From: Candidatus Melainabacteria bacterium
GTDB taxonomy: Bacteria > Cyanobacteriota > Vampirovibrionia > LMEP-6097
DNA length: 38,087 nt
Assembly: GCA_005110385.1 (NCBI GenBank)
Contig: DUDT01000001.1
Location: forward strand, 1-38,087
Reading direction: 5' to 3'
The notes under the pieces are model-generated. The model was given only the letters and a program-made list of their open reading frames with translations. It was not told the origin of the DNA and searched no databases. The stretch's first letter is position 1; every line of letters starts with the position of its first letter. Of the stretch, positions 27,018-35,255 are shown piece after piece. The translations under genes and the position numbers were made by a program.

Positions 27018-28136
27018 ATGAAACGTTATTTAGAAGAGCAAATTAAAAACGACCTTAAAGAAAAGATGGTTTTACTTGCAGGTCCACGTCAATGTGGCAA
27101 GACTACGCTCGGCATGAGTATTATTAAAAAAGATAAAAAACGTTATCTAAATTGGGATATATCTGAAGATAAGGAATTGATTCTCAAAAAAGCTTTCCCT
27201 AGTGAATCTGGTTACTTAGTTTTAGATGAGATTCATAAATTTGCACGCTGGCGTAACTTATTAAAGGGTCTCTATGATGAGAGAAAAAATGATTTAAAGA
27301 TTTTAGTTACAGGTTCAGCTAAATTAGATCATTATCGTCGTGGAGGTGATTCTTTGCAAGGGCGTTATCACTTATTGAGACTGCATCCTCTGAGCATAAA
27401 AGAAATAGGTAAAAAGAAACAGGAGCTTTTAATTCAGCTTCTAGATTTAGGGCCTTTTCCTGAACCATTTCTATCTAATGATAAAACCTCTGCTAGACGC
27501 TGGTCTAGAGAATATAGGACTAGGTTAATTAATGAAGAAATTACTAGTCTAGAAAAAGTCTCTGAGATATCTTTATTAGACCTGTTATCACTGCGTCTTA
27601 TAGATTCAGTCGGGAGTACCCTCTCTATTAACTCTCTTCGAGAAGATTTAGAAGTTTCTCACCAGACGCTGAAACGCTGGATAGAAATACTCTCTAATCT
27701 ATATCATGTCTACCGCCTCTATTCTTTTGGTTCTCCTAAAATTAAGGCTGTAAAAAAAGAATCTAAATTATATTTTTTTGACTGGAATCTCATTGAAAAT
27801 CAGGCTGCCCGCTTTGAAAACCTAGTCGCTAACCACCTTTTAAAATGGTGTCACTTTATTGAAGATACTGAGGGTTACGATATGGAGCTAAGAATGTACC
27901 GTGATTTAGAGCAGCGAGAAGTGGACTTCGTTATTTTAAAAAATCGTAAGCCTATTGAATTTATAGAAGTGAAACTCTCCAGTCAGGGATTAGATTCTAA
28001 TTTAATTTATCTTAAGAAAAAGTTTCCAGAAGTTGAGGCTACACAGATTTCATTAGAAGAGTGTGATGATCTGAAAATAGGTGATTATGGGATTCGGAGG
28101 TGTTCTGCTTTGGATTATCTTTGGGAGAAGGTTTAA
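27018..28136 (+). CDS. P-loop ATPase with DUF4143 domain
   Basis: 372 aa of the widespread AAA_14/DUF4143 type. The Walker A motif GPRQCGKTT lies at 22-30, Walker B YLVLDEIHK at about 66-74, and a sensor-like VTGSAKLD after it. The C-terminal half has a winged-helix-like segment (SLREDLEVSHQTLKRWIEIL). It ends in a PD-(D/E)xK-like fold with REVDFVIL and IEFIEVKLS, the positions of nuclease Asp, Glu and Lys. The biological role of the family is unsettled; members are common in accessory regions and have been compared with NTPases and DNA-processing systems. The stop overlaps the convergent DUF2442 gene by 4 nt. Confidence 0.85.
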   Translation: MKRYLEEQIKNDLKEKMVLLAGPRQCGKTTLGMSIIKKDKKRYLNWDISEDKELILKKAFPSESGYLVLDEIHKFARWRNLLKGLYDERKNDLKILVTGSAKLDHYRRGGDSLQGRYHLLRLHPLSIKEIGKKKQELLIQLLDLGPFPEPFLSNDKTSARRWSREYRTRLINEEITSLEKVSEISLLDLLSLRLIDSVGSTLSINSLREDLEVSHQTLKRWIEILSNLYHVYRLYSFGSPKIKAVKKESKLYFFDWNLIENQAARFENLVANHLLKWCHFIEDTEGYDMELRMYRDLEQREVDFVILKNRKPIEFIEVKLSSQGLDSNLIYLKKKFPEVEATQISLEECDDLKIGDYGIRRCSALDYLWEKV

Positions 28137-28381
28137 GACCTAATTTGTAAGTACAGTGAATCCGCACAAAGATCAATCCCATTAAGCCATTGAAGTGAAC
28201 GCTTATCAGAAGAAATTCTCACTTGTCTAAAATTCTCTATATTTTCTAAAGCTTGAAAAACACCTCTGCCAATTTTTTCAGAAAGATCTATCTCGCCAGT
28301 AACACCATCTTCAAAGCTTAATAGGAGCTTATATGCTTCAAGAGCTATGCAGGACTGGATTTTATGAAATTGTTTGCTCAT
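28133..28381 (-). CDS. DUF2442 family protein
   Basis: A small protein of about 82 aa with the family pattern YKLLLSFEDGVTGEIDLSE, IGRGVFQALE, VRISSDKRSLQWLNGIDLCADSLY. DUF2442 proteins are often encoded next to DUF4160 partners and behave like toxin-antitoxin components, but no DUF4160 gene is adjacent here. The frame is open six codons further upstream to 28399. That extension contains a TACAAT box ending 9 nt before the ATG at 28381, so I use the shorter start. Confidence 0.8.
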   Translation of the reverse strand: MSKQFHKIQSCIALEAYKLLLSFEDGVTGEIDLSEKIGRGVFQALENIENFRQVRISSDKRSLQWLNGIDLCADSLYLQIRS

Positions 28382-28542
28382 AACTAATGTATTGTACATA
28401 ACGCTGCTTAAATTTATATTCTAATTCAAATGCAGTAAAATACTGTATGATTTCAAAACTTAAATACTAATAACTAATCTGGATTAGCTGTTAGCAAAAC
28501 TTCCTGAACTCAATTTCACAAAACTAGAATATCTGAGTATTT

Positions 28543-28611
28543 TATGAACTGCACTTCATAAAATTCCATAAAAAATATTTTTATGAATTAGACTTCATAG
28601 ATTTTATGGAA
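28543..28611. repeat. Cluster of dyads TATGAA-N6-TTCATA in non-coding DNA
   Basis: The 239-bp gap between DUF2442 and the KAP gene is the longest non-coding stretch here. It holds two copies of TATGAA-N6-TTCATA (28543-28560 and 28582-28599, 39 bp apart). An overlapping inverted repeat TTCCATAAAA / TTTTATGGAA (28564-28573 and 28602-28611) lets the segment fold in more than one way. On the - strand it lies just after the KAP stop and could act as a 3' structure; the repeated spacing also fits a pair of protein-binding sites. I see no gene in the gap. Confidence 0.55.
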
Positions 28612-28638
28612 GCTTTGTAAATTAATTAGAGAGCCTAA

Positions 28639-31206
28639 TTAGTCTGGGCTGGCTTTTGGGGAGAGGTACTGGAAGGAAAAACTAATGCTCTTGTCTCCAG
28701 CTGAAGCATCTTCATCTGCAAATTTGAAATATTCTTGAGTGAAATCTTCATTCTGCCAGTTATCTATGGATTTTATGAAATTCTTGAGAGCTCGTAAGTC
28801 CTTGAAAGCACTGTCAATCTGATATTCCGCCCAAGGTTCTAGATTTTGATAAAAACATGACATAATCCAGCAGCTTTTATTTTCACCATCATCTTGTGTG
28901 TATGATCCAATAAGATACTCTAAAAATAGTTTAAAGAAATCCTTATCAGTATTGAGTTTTTCTCGTAGAATAAATAAGGCATTTTCTTTTAAGAAACGTT
29001 GAGCAATAGAAATAATCACAAAAAGACTTTCTGATGAAAAGATTTCTTTAGTGTCTAGATAAGCTTTGAAAACCTCGTTTATAAAGTTCAGCAAACAATC
29101 ACTAGAGGGAGCAAAGTAATAGTTATATTCAATACCAGCATAATCATAAGTGTCCAAATCTATAGAAAATTGGTTCAAAAAAATCAGAATAAATAAATGA
29201 GAATTGATTTGCTTTCCTTTATGCTCTTGAAGTCTCTGCCATAAAGAATCTTGTATTTTTCTTTGCAAATCTTCTCTTTCTTGATCGAACTGTTGTGAAA
29301 GTAATCTCCGTGATAATAATTCTGCCATAAAACACTGATCTGTAAAGGCTCTAAATAATGGCTGAGCCGAAGTTAAAAATATTACAGCAAAAAACTTCTC
29401 ATATACCTCAGTGATATCAGTTAAATAAAGATCCCTGAGTAGCATTAAAAAAGAACTATATTTTTCTTCAGAACAATATTCTTTTAATTTCTTATCTAAA
29501 TTCTCTAGAGATGGCGAATTTATAAACTCTTTAAATTCACTTGGTTTAATTTTTGAATTTTCATAGTTATACCCAAGAGAAAAATAAAGTTCAAAAGAAT
29601 AAAATTTTCTAAGACCCAATGATGAGATGCTTTGATTGTGAGCAATCTCAAAAATAGAATCTTCTTCTGGTTGTGTTTTATCAAAAAGATATTCTAAAAG
29701 TTTCTTTGGATCTTTCTGTAAATTCAGCTCAACTTTTAAATAATAAGTTATATCAATTCTTGAAGATGGTTTCGGTGAATCTAAATACTCAGAACGCTTC
29801 TCCTTCAGCGTTTGGTAAACATCATGATAATTCAAATCTAAAAGCTTAAGTACAAGTAAATCATAGGGATCAACGTTATCACCTAGAAAACCATAAGCAT
29901 TATTAAAACTCTGTGAGAGCTTCTCCAAATCTCTAAAAGTTTTTATTTCTTTAGATAAAATTCTAGAAAGCTTTACTTCTCTAGAAAGCGTACCGCTATC
30001 ATCATTTTCTTGGTTAATTTTGTTAGTAATCTTTTCCTTAATCTTTTTAGGAATGTGGAGCTTATTCACAAGCATTTCCACTAAATGACGTTCTGGAATT
30101 AAAGGAAGATCAATTTCATTAGGGAAGATTTTATCTAAATATTTTAAATCGAGAGCTGATTCTTTTAAAACCCTGTGCAGATGGTCTTTGTCATAAGCTA
30201 TTATAAATTTTATTTTTTTGAAACTCGCTATTTGCCTTACTAACTGTAAAGTTTTGATACACTCTGCTGCTTCTAGACGATCTATATCATCAATAATAAT
30301 GAGGATTTGTTTATCTTGAATAATCTCAGGTAAATGTTTATTGATTTCTTTAAATTCATGCTCACGAGAGCCTTCTAGATTAAATAAAAATGTAAAAGCA
30401 GATTGGTATTGAGTATTTAAAAGATTTTTATATCTCTCTAAATTACTATCTAAAACTAGACTGCGTAGTGGGAATCTCTTCTTTAATTTTTCTTTTAAGA
30501 CAGATATAAATTCAGAAGCAATCTGACTAGAATCTGTACAGTACCAAGGATTGAAATCTATAAGCAAAAGTTTATCCTTATACATGTTTTCAGCATACTC
30601 TTTAATAAATTCTATAGTCTTGGTTTTACCACTGCCCCAAGAAGCTTGCAGACCAAAAATTTCTGCTTCATCTTTAAGCTTGTCATTTGAGTTAGGTTTT
30701 AGAATCATATCTAAAAATTTTTGAGCAAATTCTTTACGTCCATAATGTTCTTCTTGCTCACTGCTAGAGTTTGTTGAGTTCGGTTCTTTTTGAGGGCAAG
30801 CCTTGGTGCTTTGTCTGAATGAAAATATTGTCGTTACCATTAAAGCTATAAATGAAAGAAAAGGAAATTTAAAATCTAGATAATGACCAGCGATTAAAAG
30901 AGGAAAATCAAACAAAGATCTAAAAGAATCTGTTTTTAAAAACCCAAGAACTGTTACTGCTAATAAAACACCTAAAGTATCTGGCTTAATGAGTTTCTTA
31001 GAACAAGTGAGAAAAATTATGTATAAAATAGATATGCTTATTAGAATCCATGAGAAAAAAATATTATCAAACAAAGCAAGTACCTGAGTTTGAGGGGGTT
31101 TTAAAGATAAATTTATTAACTCAATTGATAAAGATAAAGCCAAAAAAGTTAAGGAAAAGCTTTTCAGAAATTCTACTAAATTAGCTTTGCATTTAACGAT
31201 AAACAT
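28639..31206 (-). CDS. KAP-family P-loop NTPase, membrane-anchored
   Basis: 855 aa. The N-terminal 130 residues contain about four hydrophobic helices, then a polar linker rich in Ser/Asn/Glu. The NTPase core follows: Walker A in QASWGSGKTKT near residue 190, DFNPWYC, and Walker B in ILIIIDDIDRL near 305, with the KAP-type RQIASFKKIKFIIAYDKDHL after it. The remaining 500 residues are helical and unassigned. Transmembrane segments inserted near the P-loop domain are characteristic of KAP proteins, some of which occur in defence loci. The ATG lies inside the RelE-type toxin gene (14-nt overlap), so KAP is translated from the toxin-antitoxin transcript. No anti-phage role can be shown from sequence alone. 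Confidence 0.85.
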   Translation of the reverse strand: MFIVKCKANLVEFLKSFSLTFLALSLSIELINLSLKPPQTQVLALFDNIFFSWILISISILYIIFLTCSKKLIKPDTLGVLLAVTVLGFLKTDSFRSLFDFPLLIAGHYLDFKFPFLSFIALMVTTIFSFRQSTKACPQKEPNSTNSSSEQEEHYGRKEFAQKFLDMILKPNSNDKLKDEAEIFGLQASWGSGKTKTIEFIKEYAENMYKDKLLLIDFNPWYCTDSSQIASEFISVLKEKLKKRFPLRSLVLDSNLERYKNLLNTQYQSAFTFLFNLEGSREHEFKEINKHLPEIIQDKQILIIIDDIDRLEAAECIKTLQLVRQIASFKKIKFIIAYDKDHLHRVLKESALDLKYLDKIFPNEIDLPLIPERHLVEMLVNKLHIPKKIKEKITNKINQENDDSGTLSREVKLSRILSKEIKTFRDLEKLSQSFNNAYGFLGDNVDPYDLLVLKLLDLNYHDVYQTLKEKRSEYLDSPKPSSRIDITYYLKVELNLQKDPKKLLEYLFDKTQPEEDSIFEIAHNQSISSLGLRKFYSFELYFSLGYNYENSKIKPSEFKEFINSPSLENLDKKLKEYCSEEKYSSFLMLLRDLYLTDITEVYEKFFAVIFLTSAQPLFRAFTDQCFMAELLSRRLLSQQFDQEREDLQRKIQDSLWQRLQEHKGKQINSHLFILIFLNQFSIDLDTYDYAGIEYNYYFAPSSDCLLNFINEVFKAYLDTKEIFSSESLFVIISIAQRFLKENALFILREKLNTDKDFFKLFLEYLIGSYTQDDGENKSCWIMSCFYQNLEPWAEYQIDSAFKDLRALKNFIKSIDNWQNEDFTQEYFKFADEDASAGDKSISFSFQYLSPKASPD

Positions 31207-31492
31207 TGTTAGTCCCAGAATGACCGCCTATATTTAAAACAAGTATATGTAAAGAACCGTTGCTAAATTCCCAAATAATTCTAATATCACCGCTAATAAA
31301 AGAGCTGTAAACTTTACCATCATACATGGCAGTATTCACACCGTGAGTATTTAAGCTAGGAGAAAAAGGATCGACAGAGAGACTTTCTAAAGCTTTACTA
31401 ATTTGCTTTTCCAAAATCTTACTTTTTTTACAAAGCTTGGCATACTTCTTTGCTGCAAATTTTGTAAATTCAATTTTATAATTATCGCTCAT
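31193..31492 (-). CDS. RelE/ParE-superfamily toxin
   Basis: 99 aa with the type II toxin pattern. The basic N-terminus is IEFTKFAAKKYAKLCKKSK, a helix follows, then GDIRIIWEFSNGSLHILVLNIGGHS and the terminal NVYR. Arg in DIRIIWE and the His in GGHS are where RelE-like RNases have functional residues. It would be an mRNA interferase or gyrase poison neutralised by the RHH protein encoded 18 nt upstream. The end overlaps the KAP gene. Confidence 0.82.
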   Translation of the reverse strand: MSDNYKIEFTKFAAKKYAKLCKKSKILEKQISKALESLSVDPFSPSLNTHGVNTAMYDGKVYSSFISGDIRIIWEFSNGSLHILVLNIGGHSGTNNVYR

Positions 31493-31510
31493 GTTTTTAC
31501 AAGGATCTTA

Positions 31511-31915
31511 TCAATCATCCTCTTCAGCAAAATCAATCAGAGACTTGTGAAATGAAGCACTCTTAGGATTAAAAACCTTAACTTTACCTTGCTTTTTATC
31601 TTCTAGACTTTTTAACAATTCATCTTGCTCTTCGTTAGACAAATTAATAGAAGGCATTTTACTATTCAAAGATATATTAATGTTTTCTTGAAGAAAATTA
31701 TTAATTAAAAATCTAACAACATCAGTTACTGAATCAAAACCTGCACTTTCTGCTTTAAGTTCAAGATGCCTCTTCTTTTCAGAACTAATTGGGATCTGTA
31801 TTCTAGTGTCTTTATCGTTAACCTTTTTGGCAGCAGGTCTTGCTACTTGTATAAGTGCATGCAGTGAACCCACCTTAGTAGACTTCTTTGATATATTTCT
31901 ATCATTTTTTAGCAT
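31511..31915 (-). CDS. Ribbon-helix-helix antitoxin
   Basis: 134 aa. The core is IQIPISSEKKRHLELKAES followed by GFDSVTDVVRFLINNFL, a strand and two helices of the RHH (MetJ/Arc) fold that bind operator DNA as a dimer. A 40-residue basic N-terminal extension is unusual. The acidic C-terminal third would wrap the toxin. It is the first gene of the RHH-toxin-KAP operon and probably autoregulates it. Confidence 0.78.
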   Translation of the reverse strand: MLKNDRNISKKSTKVGSLHALIQVARPAAKKVNDKDTRIQIPISSEKKRHLELKAESAGFDSVTDVVRFLINNFLQENINISLNSKMPSINLSNEEQDELLKSLEDKKQGKVKVFNPKSASFHKSLIDFAEEDD

Positions 31916-31925
31916 CTATTATCAA

Positions 31926-31931
31926 ATTATA
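31926..31931 (-). promoter_or_regulatory. -10 box of the RHH-RelE-KAP operon
   Basis: On the - strand consensus TATAAT ends 10 nt before the antitoxin ATG, giving a leader of only a few bases. It is the only promoter seen for the three genes. Confidence 0.6.
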
Positions 31932-31973
31932 CCCATTTAAGTTAAAAATTAGTAAATTCATGGAAATCTGGTT

Positions 31974-34900
31974 TCACTCACCCTTCAAATCCTTCCTCCC
32001 AATCCAAGCATAAAGACAAGGAATAATAAACAGAGTAAGGAAAGTAGAGAAAAGCATACCAGCGACTATAACGACACCCAGACTTTGACGGGATTGTGAG
32101 CCTATGCCTGTAGCTAAGGCGATAGGTAATATACCTAAAACTGTCGCTAGAGCGGTCATCAAGATAGGTCTTAAACGCAGCCTACAAGCTGCTTGTATCG
32201 CATCATAGACTGGCATTTTTTCACGCTGCTGATCTATAAACTCGACTAAGAGAATACCGTTTTTAGAAGCTAGCCCGATTAACATTACTATACCTATCTG
32301 GCTGTAGATGTTAATGCTTATGTTATTAAACTGTGGAATGACGAACTGTATCCAGAAAGGCGCTCCTAGAGCTATGGCTGTTTTCGTAATCAGTGGGGAG
32401 AGCTGGAATATGGCAAGCCCCAAAAGACCGCCAGTAATCGCTAGCGGTACTGTAAATAAAATGACGAGAGGACTTCTAAAGCTCTCAAACTGCCCAGCTA
32501 GAAATAGATAGGCGAAAAGTAAGGCTATCGCAAAGGTGATATAAAGAGCGGTGTTACTCTCTTTTTCCTCTCTAGAAACGCCTTTATAATCTATCTCGAA
32601 GTCTACGGGCTTATCTGGGGATTCTGCGACGATTTTAAAAATAAGTTTTTCTAAATCTCTTAAACCTTCACTAGCTGGTACTCCGGGGACTGGTACTGCT
32701 TGAATGCTTACTGAGCGTCTTCGGTTTAAGTGATTCCACTCCTCGACACCGACTTTAGGAGTGACTTCTATTAAGTTAGACAGGGCGATTAATTGCCCGC
32801 TTTCTGTTTTAATAGGTACTTCGCCGAGTTTACGAATTTCATCTTTTTCATATTTAGGTAACCTCGCTATAACCTTATAATTTTCACCTTTAAGGTTAAA
32901 TTCAGTTAGATCATCGCTAGCGAAAAGTATCTGTAAACTACGCGCTATCTCACGCATATTCACGCCAAGCTTTTGGGCTTTATCCCTGTCTATGCGTACT
33001 TCTAACTCTGGTTTATTAAAACTCAAATCAGATTTACTGAATATCAGTCTAGGCAAGCTGTTCGCTTCAGCGAGTATTTTTTTACTCAGCTTAGATAGAA
33101 AATCTATATTCTGACTTTTTAAAACTATTTCTATCGGTAGTGAGCCGAAACCCGTTTCTGGTCCTGAAGATGGGAATATCGGCAATACGAAAGCTTCTGG
33201 AATAGATCTAAACGTCTCGAATAACGGTCCAGCTATCGCGAAAACATTTTTAGAACGCTCATCCCAGGGTATTAATCTGTTAATCATAATTCCCTGATTG
33301 ACTTTACCTGGTCCATCTCTACCAAAGGCAGCGACAGAGATGATCGTATCCATTTCAGGGATTTTATTTAATATGTTTTCAGCCTTGCGCATCTGCTTAT
33401 CGAGGTAATCTAAGTTAGTTCCAGTACGGGTTTGGATTAATGTTAGGAAATTCCCTCTGTCTTCATTTGGTATAAAATCTTTAGGAATATAGGTGAACAT
33501 CGCAGCTGAGATTAGGCTACAGCTAATAGCACTCAGGATAACTATGAGTCTTTTATGTCTTAAGCAGAAGGGAATACTGCTTACATAAGTGTTTTCGATA
33601 AAATCATAAAAATCACCGATAGCTCCTAGTATATTACCTATAAAAGTTTTTCTAATATGGTACTGTTGCCGAACTCCAATTTCTGCGTTTTCGTCGTCCT
33701 CATGATCCTCATGTACTTCGAGTACACTGCGGTCATTCGTCCTCCTCAGCCTTGAACTTGTACGTTTGGCAACAGTACCATTATGTCTAAGGATTTTAGA
33801 GCAGAGCATCGGAGCTAGAGTTAAAGCGACGAAGGCTGATATTAAAGTAGCGAAACACAGTGAAAACGCAAATTCAGAAAGTAATCTGCCCGAGAGACCT
33901 TTTAGAAAGGCTACTGGTAAGAAAATAACTATAAGTACGAGAGTGGTCGCCATTACAGCTAGGGTGATCTCCTTAGTACCCTCTTTAGCAGCGACTTTAG
34001 GGTCATAGCCCTCTTCTATTTTTCTATAGACATTCTCTAGGACTATAATCGAATCATCTACTACTATACCTATCGCTATAACTAAGCCTAATAGAGTCAT
34101 TAGATTTATAGTGAAACCGAGTACTGCAAGACCACCCATAACCCCTATGATACTTATAGGGATAGAGATAGCTGGGATTAAAGTGCTTCTTAAGTTTCTT
34201 AGGAAAAGAAAAATGATAATAATAACGAGGAGGCTAGAAAAAAGAACTGTAAAGAAAAGGTCTTCTATACTATATTTGATAAACTTTGCAGAGTCGAAAC
34301 CGACTTCCATGCTTATATCTTTAGGTATTTTAGTTTTTAATTCTTTAATACGCTTGTGTACTTCATCTGAAATCTTTATCGTATTTGCTTTAGACTGTTT
34401 TACTACCCCGAGTCCAAAACCCTTTTCACCATTAAATCTAACGAAGCTTCTATCATTTTCTGCTCCTTCTTTAATGTCTGAGACATCACTTAAGCGTATT
34501 ACCCCAGTTGGAGTCTGCTTGACGATTAAGTTAGCGTAGGCTTCCACTGTTTTAAGGGTGGCATCGACTTTAACACTAAACTCAGTATTTTTAGATTCGA
34601 TTAAGCCACCAGGAAGTTCTAGGTTATTATCACGCATCGCCTTTTCTAAATCTAGGACGCTGAGACCATGATAAGCCAGCTTCTGAGGATCTAAGAGAAC
34701 CTGAATAGATTTACGTTTCTCGCCGCCGAATATTACTTTACTGACGCCATCTATGGTCTGGAAATAGTCTTTAATATTACTGTCTACATACTCAGAGAGT
34801 TCCAGTAAATCTCTTTCGTCAGATTTAATTAAAATCCACATTATAGGACTAGCATCAGCTTCGGCTTTAGCGATCTGCGGGTCATCAGCATTATCTGGTA

Positions 34901-35255
34901 GCTTAGAAGCTATTCTAGAGACCTTCTCTCTAACGTCCTGGGCAGCGGTGTCTATATTTTTAGATAGCTCGAATTCTACTACTACTGAGCTAACCTGATC
35001 TCTACTGTTAGAAATTAAGGATTTAATGCCACTGATACTCGTAAGCTCTTCTTCGATAACGTTAGTAAGTTCGCTCTCTATGACTTCAGCATTAGCACCA
35101 GGATAGACGGTAGTCACTGTGACTATCGGTGCATCTATATCTGGGTATTCCCTTATGGGCAGGCGGGTAAAAGAAATTAAACCGACCAAAACTATCAGCA
35201 GTGAAAAAACACTAGCCAAGACAGGTCTATTAACTGATAAATCACTAATCGACAC
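31974..35255 (-). CDS. RND efflux pump inner-membrane subunit (AcrB type)
   Basis: 1093 aa of the HAE1/AcrB family: a proton-driven transporter exporting drugs or other small molecules. It opens SISDLSVNRPVLASVF and has the periplasmic PTVTTVYPGANAEV-like segment (IVTVTTVYPGANAEV). TM4 carries the proton-relay Asp pair (GIVVDDSIIVLENV, about residue 400), and the second half repeats the fold (IGLASKNGILLVEF, RLRPILMTALAT). It starts at GTG, overlapping the adaptor gene by 11 nt. Residues about 492-533, in the cytoplasmic loop after TM6, are encoded by a 125-bp inserted element; without it the length would be normal. The frame is intact, so the pump may still work. Confidence 0.93.
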   Translation of the reverse strand: MSISDLSVNRPVLASVFSLLIVLVGLISFTRLPIREYPDIDAPIVTVTTVYPGANAEVIESELTNVIEEELTSISGIKSLISNSRDQVSSVVVEFELSKNIDTAAQDVREKVSRIASKLPDNADDPQIAKAEADASPIMWILIKSDERDLLELSEYVDSNIKDYFQTIDGVSKVIFGGEKRKSIQVLLDPQKLAYHGLSVLDLEKAMRDNNLELPGGLIESKNTEFSVKVDATLKTVEAYANLIVKQTPTGVIRLSDVSDIKEGAENDRSFVRFNGEKGFGLGVVKQSKANTIKISDEVHKRIKELKTKIPKDISMEVGFDSAKFIKYSIEDLFFTVLFSSLLVIIIIFLFLRNLRSTLIPAISIPISIIGVMGGLAVLGFTINLMTLLGLVIAIGIVVDDSIIVLENVYRKIEEGYDPKVAAKEGTKEITLAVMATTLVLIVIFLPVAFLKGLSGRLLSEFAFSLCFATLISAFVALTLAPMLCSKILRHNGTVAKRTSSRLRRTNDRSVLEVHEDHEDDENAEIGVRQQYHIRKTFIGNILGAIGDFYDFIENTYVSSIPFCLRHKRLIVILSAISCSLISAAMFTYIPKDFIPNEDRGNFLTLIQTRTGTNLDYLDKQMRKAENILNKIPEMDTIISVAAFGRDGPGKVNQGIMINRLIPWDERSKNVFAIAGPLFETFRSIPEAFVLPIFPSSGPETGFGSLPIEIVLKSQNIDFLSKLSKKILAEANSLPRLIFSKSDLSFNKPELEVRIDRDKAQKLGVNMREIARSLQILFASDDLTEFNLKGENYKVIARLPKYEKDEIRKLGEVPIKTESGQLIALSNLIEVTPKVGVEEWNHLNRRRSVSIQAVPVPGVPASEGLRDLEKLIFKIVAESPDKPVDFEIDYKGVSREEKESNTALYITFAIALLFAYLFLAGQFESFRSPLVILFTVPLAITGGLLGLAIFQLSPLITKTAIALGAPFWIQFVIPQFNNISINIYSQIGIVMLIGLASKNGILLVEFIDQQREKMPVYDAIQAACRLRLRPILMTALATVLGILPIALATGIGSQSRQSLGVVIVAGMLFSTFLTLFIIPCLYAWIGRKDLKGE
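33657..33781. mobile_element. 125-bp MITE-like element inside the RND gene
   Basis: The ends are inverted repeats: ATGGTACTGTTGCC is exact on both sides, and the match continues (G/A)AAC. The element's exact midpoint (33719) is the centre of a small hairpin GTACT-TCG-AGTAC. The interior is more GC-rich than the host gene and open in the pump's reading frame (about 42 residues, many Arg, Asp and Glu). The outer sequence GGTACTGTTGC-AAAC resembles ends of IS6-family insertion sequences such as GGCACTGTTGCAAA of IS26. It has no transposase and no clear target duplication. A related end occurs at 14051-14069. Confidence 0.75.

Noticed and set aside
28133-28136. DUF4143 ATPase and DUF2442 gene as one functional operon
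   Set aside because: They are convergent, overlapping only in their last 4 nt, so they cannot share a transcript.
33657-33781. Whole element as one continuous long palindrome
   Set aside because: Only about 18 bp at each end and about 6 bp at the centre are symmetric; the rest of the halves do not match, so it is an element with terminal repeats rather than a full hairpin.
34111-34539. 142-codon + strand open frame inside the RND pump gene
   Set aside because: It lies wholly antisense to a conserved coding region, and its composition is the complement of transmembrane codons.
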